A DNA stretch of 64,000 nt, from contig JBBSWW010000003.1 of NCBI GenBank assembly GCA_038046085.1, forward strand, positions 36,583 to 100,582. Direction: 5' to 3'. Source of the stretch: GW2011-AR18 sp038046085. GTDB taxonomy: Archaea > Nanobdellota > Nanobdellia > SCGC-AAA011-G17 > GW2011-AR18. The position numbers and the translations under genes are program-made. The first letter of the stretch is position 1. Every line of letters starts with the position of its first letter. Positions 16,586-26,686 of this stretch are shown here, in pieces. A model generated the notes under the pieces. The model did not search any database and was not told the origin of the DNA. It saw only the letters and a list, made by a program, of their open reading frames with translations.

Positions 16586-19500
16586 ATGGTAAAGATAATT
16601 GACGAAGTAAACAAGTATTTGCCGCAAGATGCGAATATAACAGAGACAGTATTTGAGGGAGCAAACATAGTCCTCTATACAAAGAACAAGAAATTCTTAT
16701 TAGACAATCAAGGAGTAATAAAACAGATAGTTGACAATATAAAGAAACGTGTAGAGTTAAGAGCAGATCCATCAATAGTACTGGACATAGAGGATACTAA
16801 GGAATTAATCAAGAAAACAATATCAGCAGAGGCAGGAGAGACAGAGATAATATTTGATGTTTCAAGATCAAGAGTAATAATAGAGGCAGAAAAACCAGGA
16901 ATAGCAATAGGAAAAGGTGGAGATGTATTAAAAGAGATAAAAGCAAAGACTTTCTGGACACCAATAGTAAGAAGAATACCACCAATAAGATCACAATTAT
17001 TAGAGAACATAAGACAGGTATTATATGATCATTCAGAATACAGAAAAAAATTCCTTAACAAAGTAGGAAAGAGAATCTATGAAGGGTGGACAAAAACTAA
17101 AAGAGATGAATGGATAAGATTAACTTGTCTTGGAAGTGCAAGAGAGGTAGGAAGAAGCTGTTTCTTAATACAGACACCAGAATCAACAATAATGTTAGAC
17201 TGTGGATTTAATGTAGCAGCACCAAGAGAGTTTGCATTCCCATATTTAGATGTTCCAGAATTCAATATACAAGAATTAGATGCAGTAATATTAAGCCATC
17301 CACATATTGATCATTGCGGAACATTACCTTACTTATACAAAATGGGATACAGAGGACCTGTTTATTGCACAGCACCAACAAGAGATGTAGCAGCATTATT
17401 ATGTCTAGATATGAGTGATATAGCAATGAAAGAGGGAAATGATCCATTATATGATACAGGAGATGTAAAAGAGATGGTGAAACATACTATCTGCTTAGAT
17501 TATGGAGAGGTAGCTGATATAACACCAGATATGAGATTAACATTGTACAATGCAGGACATAACCTAGGAAGTGCTATGGTACACCTGCATATAGGAAATG
17601 GATTACACAATTTCTTGTATTCATTAGATGCAAGCACTAAAATTACATTAATAGATCCAGAAAATAATACACAATTTATTGGAATAGGAGACTTTATAGA
17701 TAAACAATTTGAGGAAAAAAATGGGTTAATAATAGATAATGGGTTTGTACAAGAAAAAGCAAATACAAAAGGATATGCTACAATTGCTTTTAATAAAAAA
17801 ACATTAAAAAATGAAATAGTAAATATAACAAGTTTTGTAAGACATCCAATAAATGAAGAATTATATGAAATAAAAACAGAGAGTGGAAGATCAGTAAAAG
17901 TTACAAAATCACATAGTTTATTTACAGCAAAAGATGGAAAAATACTTCCTGCAGAAGTCTCAAAATTAAAAACTGGAGATTTCATAGTAGGATCAAAAAA
18001 AATACCATCATTAAATGTTAATGAACCTATAATAGATTTAATGCCTTATTCAAAAGAACTAAGAATAAAAATCGAAGATGATGCATACATAAATAATCTT
18101 ATAATCAAACATGAAGCTGAATTTTCTAAATTAGAAAACAATGATAAATTAATAGTTAAAAGTGTGTTGTTTGATTATTATAAAGGTAATTATATAAAAG
18201 ATATAAGAAATAAATATAAAATACACCCAAGAAGGATAAATAGAATCTTTAAACAATTAGGATTAAAAACTCATCCAAGAGTAAAGGATTCATTGCCTGA
18301 TAAAGTAAGAATAACAAAGGACTTTGCAAGATTCTTAGGATATTATATCTCAGAAGGATGGCCAAATACTAAAGACCAAACAGTAGCTGTATCAAATACT
18401 AATAAAGAAATACTAGAAGATTGTTATAACATAATAAAAAAAGAATTCGGAATTGAAGGAGATCTTAGATATCAAGATGATGTTGTATTATTTACTTCTA
18501 AACAATTAAAATCATTGTTAAGTAATGTATTAAAATGTGGAAAAGATGCTTACACAAAAAGAATACCTAAAGAGTTATTATTAACAAATAGAGATGTGCA
18601 ATCAGACTTGTTATATGGTCTATTTTCAGGAGATGGTGGGATAAGAGTAAGAGAAAAAGGAAGAGAGATAAACTATGCTAGTAAATCAAAAGGTCTAATA
18701 GAGGATATTAATTTTATATTACTACAATTTGGAATAGTACCAACAATAGAATTTAATAAGACTTCAGAAATGAATAATCTGCATATTTATAATAAAGAAA
18801 AAATTGCTGAATTCTTGAGTGAAATAAATATAAATAACTCACAGAACACACAGTTAGTAGAGTCATTACTATCATTAAAACAAAATAAGGCAAGTTTTGA
18901 TATGAGAATACCAATAAGTGCACTATCACAAACCATACAAAATGATATTTCAAAAACACCATGGCAAAATGCAGAAAGCTGTGGTATACAAAAATTAGAA
19001 AATGAAAATTTAACAGAAGATGACTTAAAGTTAATAAATTCTGATCTGATGTTTGATAAAATAAAATCTATTAAACAAGTAGAATCTACAGGAAAATATG
19101 TATATGACCTAAGAGTAGATGGATATGAAAATTTCTTAGGCGGAGATGGATTCTTATTTATGCATAATACAGGAGATTTCAATTATGAGACATCTAATTT
19201 GTTAAGTTCTTCAGAATCAAAATTCCCAAGAGTGGAATCAGTAATGATGGAATCAACATACGGAACAAAACAAGATAATAGTCCATCAAGAAAAGAGAGC
19301 GAAGATGATTTAATAAGAATAATAAATGAGACAGCAACAGCTGGAGGAAAGGTATTGATGCCAGTATTAGGAGTTGGAAGATCACAAGAGTGCATGCTGA
19401 TATTAGAGAGAGCAATGGAAGAGAAGAAAATACCGCAGATGCCAATATATGTGCAGGGAATGGTATGGGATGTTACTGCGTTACATACAGCATATCCAGA

Positions 19501-20038
19501 CTTCTTAAGCAACAGAGTAAAGAAAGGAATATTCCAACGTGATCATAATCCATTTTTAAGTCCAATATTCAAGAAAGTAATATCACAAAAAGAGATGGCA
19601 GAAATCAAAGAGGGAAAAGGACCATACGTAGTAATGGCAACATCAGGAATGTTACAAGGAGGACCATCACTAGAATACTTGAAAGCATTTGCTGAGAATC
19701 CTAAAAATTGTGTAGTGTTAACATCATATCAAGGTGTTGGTAGTATTGGAAGAAGATTACAGGATGGAGAGAAAGAATTGACTTTTACTTATGGCGGATC
19801 TAAAAGAATGGAAACAATCAAGATTAATTTGCCAATATATACATTATCAGGATTTTCAGGACATAGTAACTTTAAACAATTAGTATCATGGGTAAAGAAT
19901 ATAGAACCAAAACCTAAAAAGTTCATTACAATACATGGAGATTATTCAAGATGCATAGAATTAGCTTCAGTAATATACCAACAGAACAGAGTAGAGACAG
20001 TAGCTCCTAAGAATCTAGAGACAATAAGATTGAGATAA
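16586..20038 (+). CDS. aCPSF1/FttA ribonuclease (KH-MBL-beta-CASP), intein-containing
   Basis: 1150 residues as translated; removing a 516-residue intein (346-861) leaves 634 residues, the expected size of aCPSF1. N-terminal KH domains (about 1-145, with the IGKGGDVLKEIK-type loop) precede the metallo-beta-lactamase domain with SHPHIDHCG (H238, H240, D242, H243). The beta-CASP domain and the C-terminal FSGHSNFKQL and THGDYS motifs follow the intein. aCPSF1 (FttA) cleaves nascent RNA at U-rich sites to end transcription. The intein splits Y345 from the conserved TGDF active-site motif, so nuclease activity should depend on splicing. Possibly co-transcribed with psmB. Confidence 0.93.
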   Translation: MVKIIDEVNKYLPQDANITETVFEGANIVLYTKNKKFLLDNQGVIKQIVDNIKKRVELRADPSIVLDIEDTKELIKKTISAEAGETEIIFDVSRSRVIIEAEKPGIAIGKGGDVLKEIKAKTFWTPIVRRIPPIRSQLLENIRQVLYDHSEYRKKFLNKVGKRIYEGWTKTKRDEWIRLTCLGSAREVGRSCFLIQTPESTIMLDCGFNVAAPREFAFPYLDVPEFNIQELDAVILSHPHIDHCGTLPYLYKMGYRGPVYCTAPTRDVAALLCLDMSDIAMKEGNDPLYDTGDVKEMVKHTICLDYGEVADITPDMRLTLYNAGHNLGSAMVHLHIGNGLHNFLYSLDASTKITLIDPENNTQFIGIGDFIDKQFEEKNGLIIDNGFVQEKANTKGYATIAFNKKTLKNEIVNITSFVRHPINEELYEIKTESGRSVKVTKSHSLFTAKDGKILPAEVSKLKTGDFIVGSKKIPSLNVNEPIIDLMPYSKELRIKIEDDAYINNLIIKHEAEFSKLENNDKLIVKSVLFDYYKGNYIKDIRNKYKIHPRRINRIFKQLGLKTHPRVKDSLPDKVRITKDFARFLGYYISEGWPNTKDQTVAVSNTNKEILEDCYNIIKKEFGIEGDLRYQDDVVLFTSKQLKSLLSNVLKCGKDAYTKRIPKELLLTNRDVQSDLLYGLFSGDGGIRVREKGREINYASKSKGLIEDINFILLQFGIVPTIEFNKTSEMNNLHIYNKEKIAEFLSEININNSQNTQLVESLLSLKQNKASFDMRIPISALSQTIQNDISKTPWQNAESCGIQKLENENLTEDDLKLINSDLMFDKIKSIKQVESTGKYVYDLRVDGYENFLGGDGFLFMHNTGDFNYETSNLLSSSESKFPRVESVMMESTYGTKQDNSPSRKESEDDLIRIINETATAGGKVLMPVLGVGRSQECMLILERAMEEKKIPQMPIYVQGMVWDVTALHTAYPDFLSNRVKKGIFQRDHNPFLSPIFKKVISQKEMAEIKEGKGPYVVMATSGMLQGGPSLEYLKAFAENPKNCVVLTSYQGVGSIGRRLQDGEKELTFTYGGSKRMETIKINLPIYTLSGFSGHSNFKQLVSWVKNIEPKPKKFITIHGDYSRCIELASVIYQQNRVETVAPKNLETIRLR
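17621..19168 (+). mobile_element. Intein with LAGLIDADG homing endonuclease in aCPSF1
   Basis: 516 codons inserted in frame. Junctions: ...NFLY / SLDASTKITL... and ...GFLFMHN / TGDFNYE; joining the exteins gives the family-typical LYTGDF. Block A starts with Ser1 rather than Cys. Block B has TKSH within VKVTKSHSLFTAKDG. Two dodecapeptides, LGYYISEG (about 583-591) and LLYGLFSGDGG (about 675-685), mark a DOD-type endonuclease. Blocks F/G are VYDLRVDGYENFLGGDGF and HN, with Thr as +1 nucleophile. A helix-turn-helix-like segment (about 525-560) may aid DNA recognition. All blocks look intact, so splicing and homing are plausible. Confidence 0.93.
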
Positions 20039-20120
20039 GTCTCTAGTGTTTATACTACCCTGAATATAATATTCTTTTTAGAAAACTTAAAAAGGAAACA
20101 CACTCTGTAATTAGATGTTC

Positions 20121-20780
20121 TTATTTAAACTTTCCATCGCCTAAATTTTGATATACTTCTGTTGTTCTTGTATATGCATCTATTTTATCATCTATATTGT
20201 GAAAAACTTTGAAAGCAAGGAATTGTGCTGAATATACATCATATAATTTTCTTGCTGTTGATTCATCAACTTCAGCTGGATTAAATTCTAGTTTTCCATC
20301 TCTATTTTTTATTTTAATATTAGTATTATTTTGATTATCCTGAATATCCAGCTGTAGTTCTCCAATTCTGTACCAAATAATAATGCTTGATTCATCAGTT
20401 ATTGAATTATTAGCTCCATTTCTAATCATTAATAGCTGATATATACCCAAACCACTAATGTTTTTAACCTCAAAATTGTAGTCTGTCCTTCTTTCTCCTT
20501 CTTTCTCCTTTAGGTTTGTCTTATATTGAAAACCTACTTTGTTAGCAAGGTTATGATAAACTCTTTGTTCTGCAATTTCACTTGCTCTAGAAAAAAGCTC
20601 CGGAATATCTAATCCTCTATTGTGATTTGTAGTTAAATGGAAATCTACTAAGCTTATAGATGCGTTCTTTCTATAAAGCTCCTCTACTTTTTCCTCTATA
20701 CTTCTAGCTGTTAAAAAATATGATGCTAATCCGCCTAAAATTGCTCCTAAGCCTGCAACAATTACTGTTTTTCTTTCCAT
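20121..20780 (-). CDS. Membrane-anchored hypothetical protein (219 aa)
   Basis: One N-terminal transmembrane or signal-anchor helix (about 5-24, VIVAGLGAILGGLASYFL) is followed by a short coiled segment and a soluble alpha/beta domain of unknown family. Its codons are T-rich on the + strand although the gene lies on the - strand, unlike core - strand genes nearby, hinting at recent acquisition. The 240-nt gap to the next gene (20781-21021) holds no gene or structured RNA that I can recognise. Confidence 0.6.
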   Translation of the reverse strand: MERKTVIVAGLGAILGGLASYFLTARSIEEKVEELYRKNASISLVDFHLTTNHNRGLDIPELFSRASEIAEQRVYHNLANKVGFQYKTNLKEKEGERRTDYNFEVKNISGLGIYQLLMIRNGANNSITDESSIIIWYRIGELQLDIQDNQNNTNIKIKNRDGKLEFNPAEVDESTARKLYDVYSAQFLAFKVFHNIDDKIDAYTRTTEVYQNLGDGKFK

Positions 20781-21021
20781 AATAAATTACTATAATGAAT
20801 AGTCTTTTAAATTTAACTACTGGATAGTTTAGAGAAAATTTAGAGGAAGAATTGTATTGTATTATTAATGTCTGTTAAATCCTAGGAAGTTTTCCAACGT
20901 TAATCTTGTTTTGGTCATTAAACTTGTTTTATTGTAATATAATCAATCCCTATTAATAATCTCTTCAACAGAACCGTGGGCTTAGAGAAATCCTTAAAAG
21001 TGTTATTAACACTAGAATTAT

Positions 21022-22392
21022 ATGTTTTTATTGACTAAAAAGAGCAAGATATTAAGAGAAGTGGAGAAAGTCAAATATTGTATAACTTCTTTAAACTATT
21101 TTTATTGTGAAATAAGTAACTCTGAACGTAAAGAATCCCCTGAGGAACTATATCTCTATCTTGATAGAACTATTGGATCATTAGAGAATATTATGTGGAA
21201 TCTATTTTTAGAAGATAATCTCTTGAAAGCAAATATTGGGGTAGAAATCAATGAAACTAATTGTAATGATTCATTTCATAATGAACAAATAGTTACATTA
21301 ATGGATACTCTAAATAGAACTCGAAATTTATCAATGATATTAATAAGAAATGAATTAACAAGAGATGTTATAGAAAACATTAAATCAATAATTAATGGCA
21401 TAATAAAAGATTTAGAAGCAGGACTTGGAGGACATAATTCTTACTTTAACGGATTGATGATAAATCTTTCTAAAATAAAAGTGCCAAGAAGAAAAGGTAA
21501 AATAATATTTGCAGCAGCAACAGCATTAGCAATAGTATCAGCAGGCTTGACATATAATTATAGAACGTCTAATAGTACAGAAACTGTAACTGTAGTTCAA
21601 AAAAGAATATCTGACATTAAAGGATTGCAAAAATTTTTAGATCTTTATGAAGATGGTAAATTGAACGCAATAACAAAAACAGCAATAAGGATATTCAAAG
21701 GTTTATATGAAAATGAATTAAAAGGAAAAGTTAAACTAAGTGATAAAATATTTAATGGTGAAATTGATGAAACATTATATGAAGCAGTTAATGATCTAGT
21801 GAAACAAGGAATAAATAAAATAGAAGCAAGATTTTATGGTGTAGATATTGATGGTAAAACAATAATTGTATATGTGCCAAAAATAAAAAGTCAAACAATA
21901 GAAAGAAAACTCCTTATAAGATCTGAACCTAATTACCATGAAATTGATAGTGCTCAAAGCCTAAAAATAATAAGAATGTTAAAAAATGATTATCTATTAA
22001 TAGACATAATAAAACAACTAAAAAACTATTTTAGTGATGATTATGATTTAGCAAAAGCAATAATGGTTTTTACAAACGAAACAATAATGCAAAAAGAGGG
22101 GATTTTAGAACTTGACCCGTTAAGAACATTATATAAAAGAGAAGGAAGTTGCACTGAAGGTAGTGAATTATTTGCAGCATTAAGTATAACAGCTGGATTC
22201 AAGGATGTATACTTGCAAGACAGATCTGATATAAGGGCAACACCTGAAATATCGCCTAAGCAAATACATCTGTTTGTAGTAATAAAGATACGTAATAGAG
22301 AATATTTTTATGATGGCGGAAATAATGAATTATTACAAAAATCAATACATGAAAATAGAATGCCAATATTAGGAAAAAGAATAAAAATCTAA
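21022..22392 (+). CDS. Membrane protein with transglutaminase-like (papain-fold) C-terminal domain
   Basis: 456 residues. A helical N-terminal part (about 1-150) is followed by a basic patch PRRKGK and one transmembrane helix (about 158-178). The outer or luminal part ends with a transglutaminase-like core: REGSCTEGSELFAALSITAG (Cys377), QIHLFVVIKI (His416) and YFYDGGNN (Asp431). This Cys-His-Asp order and spacing is that of transglutaminase/protease superfamily members, which may act as proteases or cross-linkers. Substrate is unknown. Codon use is mixed. The next gene starts 99 nt downstream. Confidence 0.65.
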   Translation: MFLLTKKSKILREVEKVKYCITSLNYFYCEISNSERKESPEELYLYLDRTIGSLENIMWNLFLEDNLLKANIGVEINETNCNDSFHNEQIVTLMDTLNRTRNLSMILIRNELTRDVIENIKSIINGIIKDLEAGLGGHNSYFNGLMINLSKIKVPRRKGKIIFAAATALAIVSAGLTYNYRTSNSTETVTVVQKRISDIKGLQKFLDLYEDGKLNAITKTAIRIFKGLYENELKGKVKLSDKIFNGEIDETLYEAVNDLVKQGINKIEARFYGVDIDGKTIIVYVPKIKSQTIERKLLIRSEPNYHEIDSAQSLKIIRMLKNDYLLIDIIKQLKNYFSDDYDLAKAIMVFTNETIMQKEGILELDPLRTLYKREGSCTEGSELFAALSITAGFKDVYLQDRSDIRATPEISPKQIHLFVVIKIRNREYFYDGGNNELLQKSIHENRMPILGKRIKI

Positions 22393-22491
22393 TTTAATAC
22401 TAGTTAACTATTGTTAAAATTATTATGATTAAAATAATCCTATTAAGAAGTGAATATATAATCTTATAAATAAAAGAATTCATTAATAACT

Positions 22492-22857
22492 ATGCAGCAT
22501 GAAGTTAGATTATATGTTCTAGAGAAAAATAATGTCATCAACGGTGATAGAAGATATAAACATATTTTTGGATTCTATGATGGAGAGTGTGAAAAATTAT
22601 TAGAAGCTGGAAATTTTGATGGATACAAAGTTGTTTATAGAAATAGGACAACAAGCCAGAGATCATTATTTGCAATAGTAAAAGAGGCAGTAGATGTGTC
22701 AAATACTAAAGGAATATTAGATACTGAGGTTCTGGATTATATATTAGGAAATGAGAATACAGAAGAAATGCTTGTTGGAACAATAGTAAAATTAGATGAG
22801 TTAAAAGATTCTACAGTAGCATATTATAATCTTGGAGATACAAACGCTACATTATAA
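22492..22857 (+). CDS. Hypothetical protein (121 aa)
   Basis: A soluble alpha/beta protein of unknown family, lacking membrane segments. The start is supported by a TATA-like stretch (AATCTTATAAAT) about 30 nt upstream. It ends 4 nt before the convergent gene at 22862. Nothing in the sequence suggests a function. Confidence 0.55.
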   Translation: MQHEVRLYVLEKNNVINGDRRYKHIFGFYDGECEKLLEAGNFDGYKVVYRNRTTSQRSLFAIVKEAVDVSNTKGILDTEVLDYILGNENTEEMLVGTIVKLDELKDSTVAYYNLGDTNATL

Positions 22858-22861
22858 AAAA

Positions 22862-23149
22862 TTAAAATTTACTACCAGAAAATATCTTGGACATGGTATC
22901 TGACATATCAACATAAGGACTTAATCTTCCGCCACCAGCTGTATTACCTGTGTTATTAGCCTGAGGCTGTGGAGCTGATTGTTGAACTTGTGGCTGAGTA
23001 ACCTGAGGTCTAGGAGCAGCAGTCTGAACTGAATTGTTTGAACTTGAATTTTTTTCTCTCTTATTAACCAAATCCTGTAAAGCAGAAATCAATTTTTTAA
23101 GATCATCAAGAGACTCTTTTTCTGTATTAAAACTAATTTTCACATCCAT
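22862..23149 (-). CDS. Small protein with coiled helix, Pro/Gln-rich linker and conserved tail
   Basis: 95 residues. Residues 1-35 form a short beta strand plus an amphipathic helix (EKESLDDLKKLISALQDLV). Residues about 38-70 are a low-complexity Pro/Gln/Ala/Asn linker. The C-terminus (LSPYVDMSDTMSKIFSGSKF) is compact and aromatic. The layout resembles an adaptor with a flexible linker, but I recognise no family. No signal peptide. Confidence 0.55.
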   Translation of the reverse strand: MDVKISFNTEKESLDDLKKLISALQDLVNKREKNSSSNNSVQTAAPRPQVTQPQVQQSAPQPQANNTGNTAGGGRLSPYVDMSDTMSKIFSGSKF

Positions 23150-23214
23150 TTTTCAACTGAGTGGAAGAGTCTATTTAAATGTTTTTTGTTTGCCCTCTAA
23201 ACAAACCCTAAATA

Positions 23215-24690
23215 CTAATTAAAACCACTTTTGCTAAGATGACTTAATGATTCTGATAAAATATTATAATTAGGTTCATATTTTTTATAATATTCAACGA
23301 ATCTTTCTTCAATAATCTTCAAAGAAATTATAGCATTAGACATAGTAGCATCTTTAATCTCATTATTGTTAATCCTAACAGCCTGTTCATAGATCTCTAA
23401 AGCCCTTAAAATAGATGAATTGAGATACGCTAGTTCATATCTATCATAATCAATAATCTTAACATCTGAATGTTCATTAAAACTATCCCAATGCTTCTTT
23501 ATTATCTCTCTTTTTTGTCCATAATCAAGGAATAAGTGCTGATCTAAAAGATTTGTATCATCAAAAACAATAGGTGATTTACGTTCTCCTTCAGTATCAA
23601 GAATAATAACACGATTCATCTCATCTAATTTAAAATTTCTAGAATGAGCATCCTTATTATAAACCCTGATAATTCCTTCTAAACTATTAAGAGCTGGTTC
23701 TAAACTATACATGAGAGGATCAACAAAACTTGAAGGATATAATCTAGAGATCCTTTCACGAATACTCTTAGAGATATCACGCTCAACAAAATCACCTTTA
23801 ACTCTAGCATGTAATAAACCAAGAATATCAGCAATCCTGTAAAAATCATTTACAGATACATCATTTAATTTAATCCTTTGTTCAAGAGTATTACCAGAAG
23901 CCTGTTCCATGACATAATAAGTTTCATTATTAAATTCAATACTCCCAATAGGATTAACAGTAGAACAATCATTCCTTAATGAAATAATAGAACCAATCTG
24001 TTCAGCCATAGAAATTTCCTTAGCTAATCCATCAGATGACTGACTTTTGTAAATAATCTCAGAACCTAATAATGGATCCTCAATTGTAAAAACAGAGTTC
24101 TTATTACCTGTAATTTTATTAACAGAACTACTTTCTAAAGCTTTTTTAGCAGCTTCTAATTTTTTCTTCCTAGAAATATCCTTATTCCCATACATAGAGT
24201 ATAATCTTCCGACAAGATATGAGAAAGAGAAAGAATCAGCAGTAGGAAAGTTATGATAAAATGGATCCTTACAACTAGAATCAATACCATCAAGCAGTGC
24301 AAGATTAATAATATCCTTTTCTTCTTTTATTTTCTTATTAATAATACTTTTACACTTTAAATAAATAGATTTTATATTACCAAAGAAACTTAGTTTATTT
24401 TTTGTCCTAAGATCCTGAATATTCTCTTCAAAAATATTAAAAGCTTTCCTGTAACATTGATAAGCAGATCTTTTATCATGACCATAATAAGAATCGCCTA
24501 AAGACAGAGTACGTTCTATCTCATCACCAACATTTTCACTTAAACCAATCAATCTTTTCTTAACTTCAATGGACTTTTTATTATTTCTAGTCAATGAATA
24601 AAATAACTTTAATAAAGAGAATCTTATATATTTAGAATCAGAAGGACTATCTTGTTCCTTAACAATATCATCGAGACATGACAATGGCAT
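23215..24690 (-). CDS. Kinase-fold phosphotransferase with helical-repeat N-terminus
   Basis: 491 residues. The N-terminal 190 residues are helical with TPR-like character (for example SLGDSYYGHDKRSAYQCYRK). The C-terminal part follows the protein kinase/aminoglycoside phosphotransferase fold: EIIYK (Lys215), a helix-C Glu230, a hinge YYVMEQASG (258-266), a catalytic loop NKDAHSRN with Asp347 and Asn352, and the metal-binding ILDTE (Asp365). These residues suggest an active ATP-dependent kinase, but small-molecule versus protein substrate cannot be told. It is not one of the standard archaeal RIO, Bud32 or ABC1 kinases. Confidence 0.6.
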   Translation of the reverse strand: MPLSCLDDIVKEQDSPSDSKYIRFSLLKLFYSLTRNNKKSIEVKKRLIGLSENVGDEIERTLSLGDSYYGHDKRSAYQCYRKAFNIFEENIQDLRTKNKLSFFGNIKSIYLKCKSIINKKIKEEKDIINLALLDGIDSSCKDPFYHNFPTADSFSFSYLVGRLYSMYGNKDISRKKKLEAAKKALESSSVNKITGNKNSVFTIEDPLLGSEIIYKSQSSDGLAKEISMAEQIGSIISLRNDCSTVNPIGSIEFNNETYYVMEQASGNTLEQRIKLNDVSVNDFYRIADILGLLHARVKGDFVERDISKSIRERISRLYPSSFVDPLMYSLEPALNSLEGIIRVYNKDAHSRNFKLDEMNRVIILDTEGERKSPIVFDDTNLLDQHLFLDYGQKREIIKKHWDSFNEHSDVKIIDYDRYELAYLNSSILRALEIYEQAVRINNNEIKDATMSNAIISLKIIEERFVEYYKKYEPNYNILSESLSHLSKSGFN

Positions 24691-24779
24691 TTGTTAATTA
24701 AAAATATATACTTAATAAATATTTATACAGTAAAAATAGATAGTTTTTTAATATAAAAAATCACTAAAAACCTGAGAAG

Positions 24780-26586
24780 ATGATAAAAAAAGAGTACCTG
24801 GTCATAGTTAGTTTGCTAATCCTATTTTTATTACTACCAAAAAATGCAATTGCTGATTTTCCAGACTGTTTAGGTGATACAACAAACGGAATATGGACCA
24901 TAAGCAATACACAGACAATAACTTCAAATCAGGTATGTTATAATATCACAATAAAAGCAGGAGGAAAACTAAGAGTGCAGAATGGTGCTATCACCTCATC
25001 AATAAACATAACTGTTGGAAACTTATCTGTGGAAAGTGGCGGAGAAATAAATACTACAGGATTTGGATATATTGGAAGCTCTACAACAGCAACAGGACCT
25101 GGAGCTGGAATAAGCAGGCGTGCTGGAGGGAGTTACGGAGGGAGGGGTGGTGCAAAACAAGAGACAAACATTGGAAATGTATACGGAAATCCATTAAGAC
25201 CAACAGATCTGGGAAGCGGAGGATCGGGAAGCGGAACAACTTCAGGTTCTGGTGGTGGTGGAGCTATACTCATAAATGTAACACAGAACTTTATACTTAA
25301 TGGAACGGTTGTAGCTAATGGAAACAGTACATCTACTAATTCTAATCTTGGAGGCGGTTCTGGAGGATCAATATTAGTTTATACATATAATCTTTCAGGA
25401 CTTGGGAATTTTACAACATTAGGAGGTAAAAGTGGATCTGGTGGTGGAGGAGGAGGTGGTGGTGGAGGAAGAATAGCAGTATACTATAATTATTCAACAT
25501 TAAACTTTTCAAGATCAAGTGCCGAGGGTTCAAAAGATGATACAACATATCAAGGAAGTACTGGAACATTAATAACAATAGATGTTGTCAATAATAATGC
25601 TACAATATATGGATGGAACTGGAACAGCAGTGTAGATTTAAGCACATTCAGTAATGTAACATTCGTATCAGCAAACACAACAATAGATAATAATGATATA
25701 ATAAGAATAGACAACAACTTTCAATTCGACGGACAATCATATTTTAACTGCAGAACAAACATAAGTAAACAGATTATATTATCTGAGATAGGAACAGGAA
25801 ACATCAGTTCTTATCTATCTAATTTTAGAAATGAATGTGGAATGACAAATGTTACTATAAATACTAGCAATCCTCTATTAATTTCTGGAAATACTTTACT
25901 AAATTTTAGTAGTATTAATTTTGATAATTCAAGTGTTGATGTCGCTATATCAAATTCAAAAATATTCTCAAACTTTAATTTCACATTAAGAAACATAACA
26001 ATAGATGTAAACTCAATAATAAACGCAACAGGAAAAGGATATTCAGGAGGAATAAGCACAGGAACAGGACCAGGAGGACCTACAAGAGGATCAAGCGGAG
26101 CAACACACGGCGGAAGAGGAATGACAGTAAGCGGAACAAACAATGATATCAACGTATACGGAAATGCGTTAAATCCTATAAATCTTGGAAGTGGCGGGAG
26201 TGGTGCAGGATCAACAAGAGGCGGAAGAGGAGGAGGATTCATATATATAAATTCAACAAATAAACTAACACTTGATGCAACATTAAGCACCGATGGCACG
26301 CAAGCTTTCGGTGGATTAACAACAGCTGGCGGCGGTACTGGTGGATCAATACTATTATATGCATACAATATAACAGGAACAGGAAACTTCAGTGCAATAG
26401 GTGGTGAGGGTTTCAATGTCATCTCTTCAGGAGGAAGAATAGCAGTATACTATAATCATACAACAATAAACTTTTCAAAATCTAGTGTGGAAGGCACAAA
26501 ACTTTCAATAAGTGGAACATTGCCTTTAATCCCTGCTACTGGTACTTTTATTGCTGTAGATCAGCGTTTCAATAATGCTACAATAC
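24780..26586 (+). CDS. Large glycine-rich repeat surface protein, 5' part (interrupted by assembly gap)
   Basis: 602 complete codons before the N run. A signal peptide (about 1-25, LLILFLLLPKNAIAD) begins the protein. Then come alternating modules: glycine-rich patches (such as GSGGSGSGTTSG) with NVTQNF-like strands, and Asn/Ser/Thr-rich beta segments with many N-x-S/T sequons. The pattern suggests an exported, glycosylated beta-helix or adhesin-like protein. The frame continues after the gap at 26687 if the true gap length is 2 modulo 3. The companion entry at 26687-29806 is the same gene. Confidence 0.8.
26118..26172 (+). repeat. 55-nt exact repeat matching the right edge of the assembly gap
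   Basis: The 55 bases at 26118-26172 are identical to 26687-26741, the first 55 bases after the N run, and the two copies differ at the next base (A versus G). They encode the GMTVSGTNNDINVYGNAL segment of successive protein modules. An exact 55-nt match ending at a contig edge is what a k=55 de Bruijn assembly leaves at an unresolved repeat. Confidence 0.85.
26532..26586 (+). repeat. 55-nt exact repeat matching the left edge of the assembly gap
   Basis: The last 55 bases before the N run are identical to 27098-27152, and the base before them differs (C versus T). They encode the end of a module (TGTFIAVDQRFNNATI). With the matching 55-nt repeat on the other side, this shows the gap arose from near-identical modules in the surface-protein gene. 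Confidence 0.85.
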
Positions 26587-26686
26587 NNNNNNNNNNNNNN
26601 NNNNNNNNNNNNNNNNNNNNNNNNNNNNNNNNNNNNNNNNNNNNNNNNNNNNNNNNNNNNNNNNNNNNNNNNNNNNNNNNNNNNNN
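26587..26686. other. Assembly gap of 100 N inside the repeat surface-protein gene
   Basis: Exactly 100 N, a standard scaffolding placeholder rather than a measured length. Aligning both edges with the first module places the missing part opposite 25609-26117, which is 509 nt. That length is 2 modulo 3, exactly what is needed to keep the two halves in one frame. One missing module remainder of about 0.5 kb is therefore the simplest estimate; whole extra modules could also be lost. Confidence 0.9.

Noticed and set aside
20781..21021. Possible structured RNA in the 240-nt intergenic region
   Set aside because: No long GC-rich stem, tRNA-like cloverleaf or conserved box motif could be seen; the sequence is ordinary AT-rich spacer with a likely promoter for 21022.
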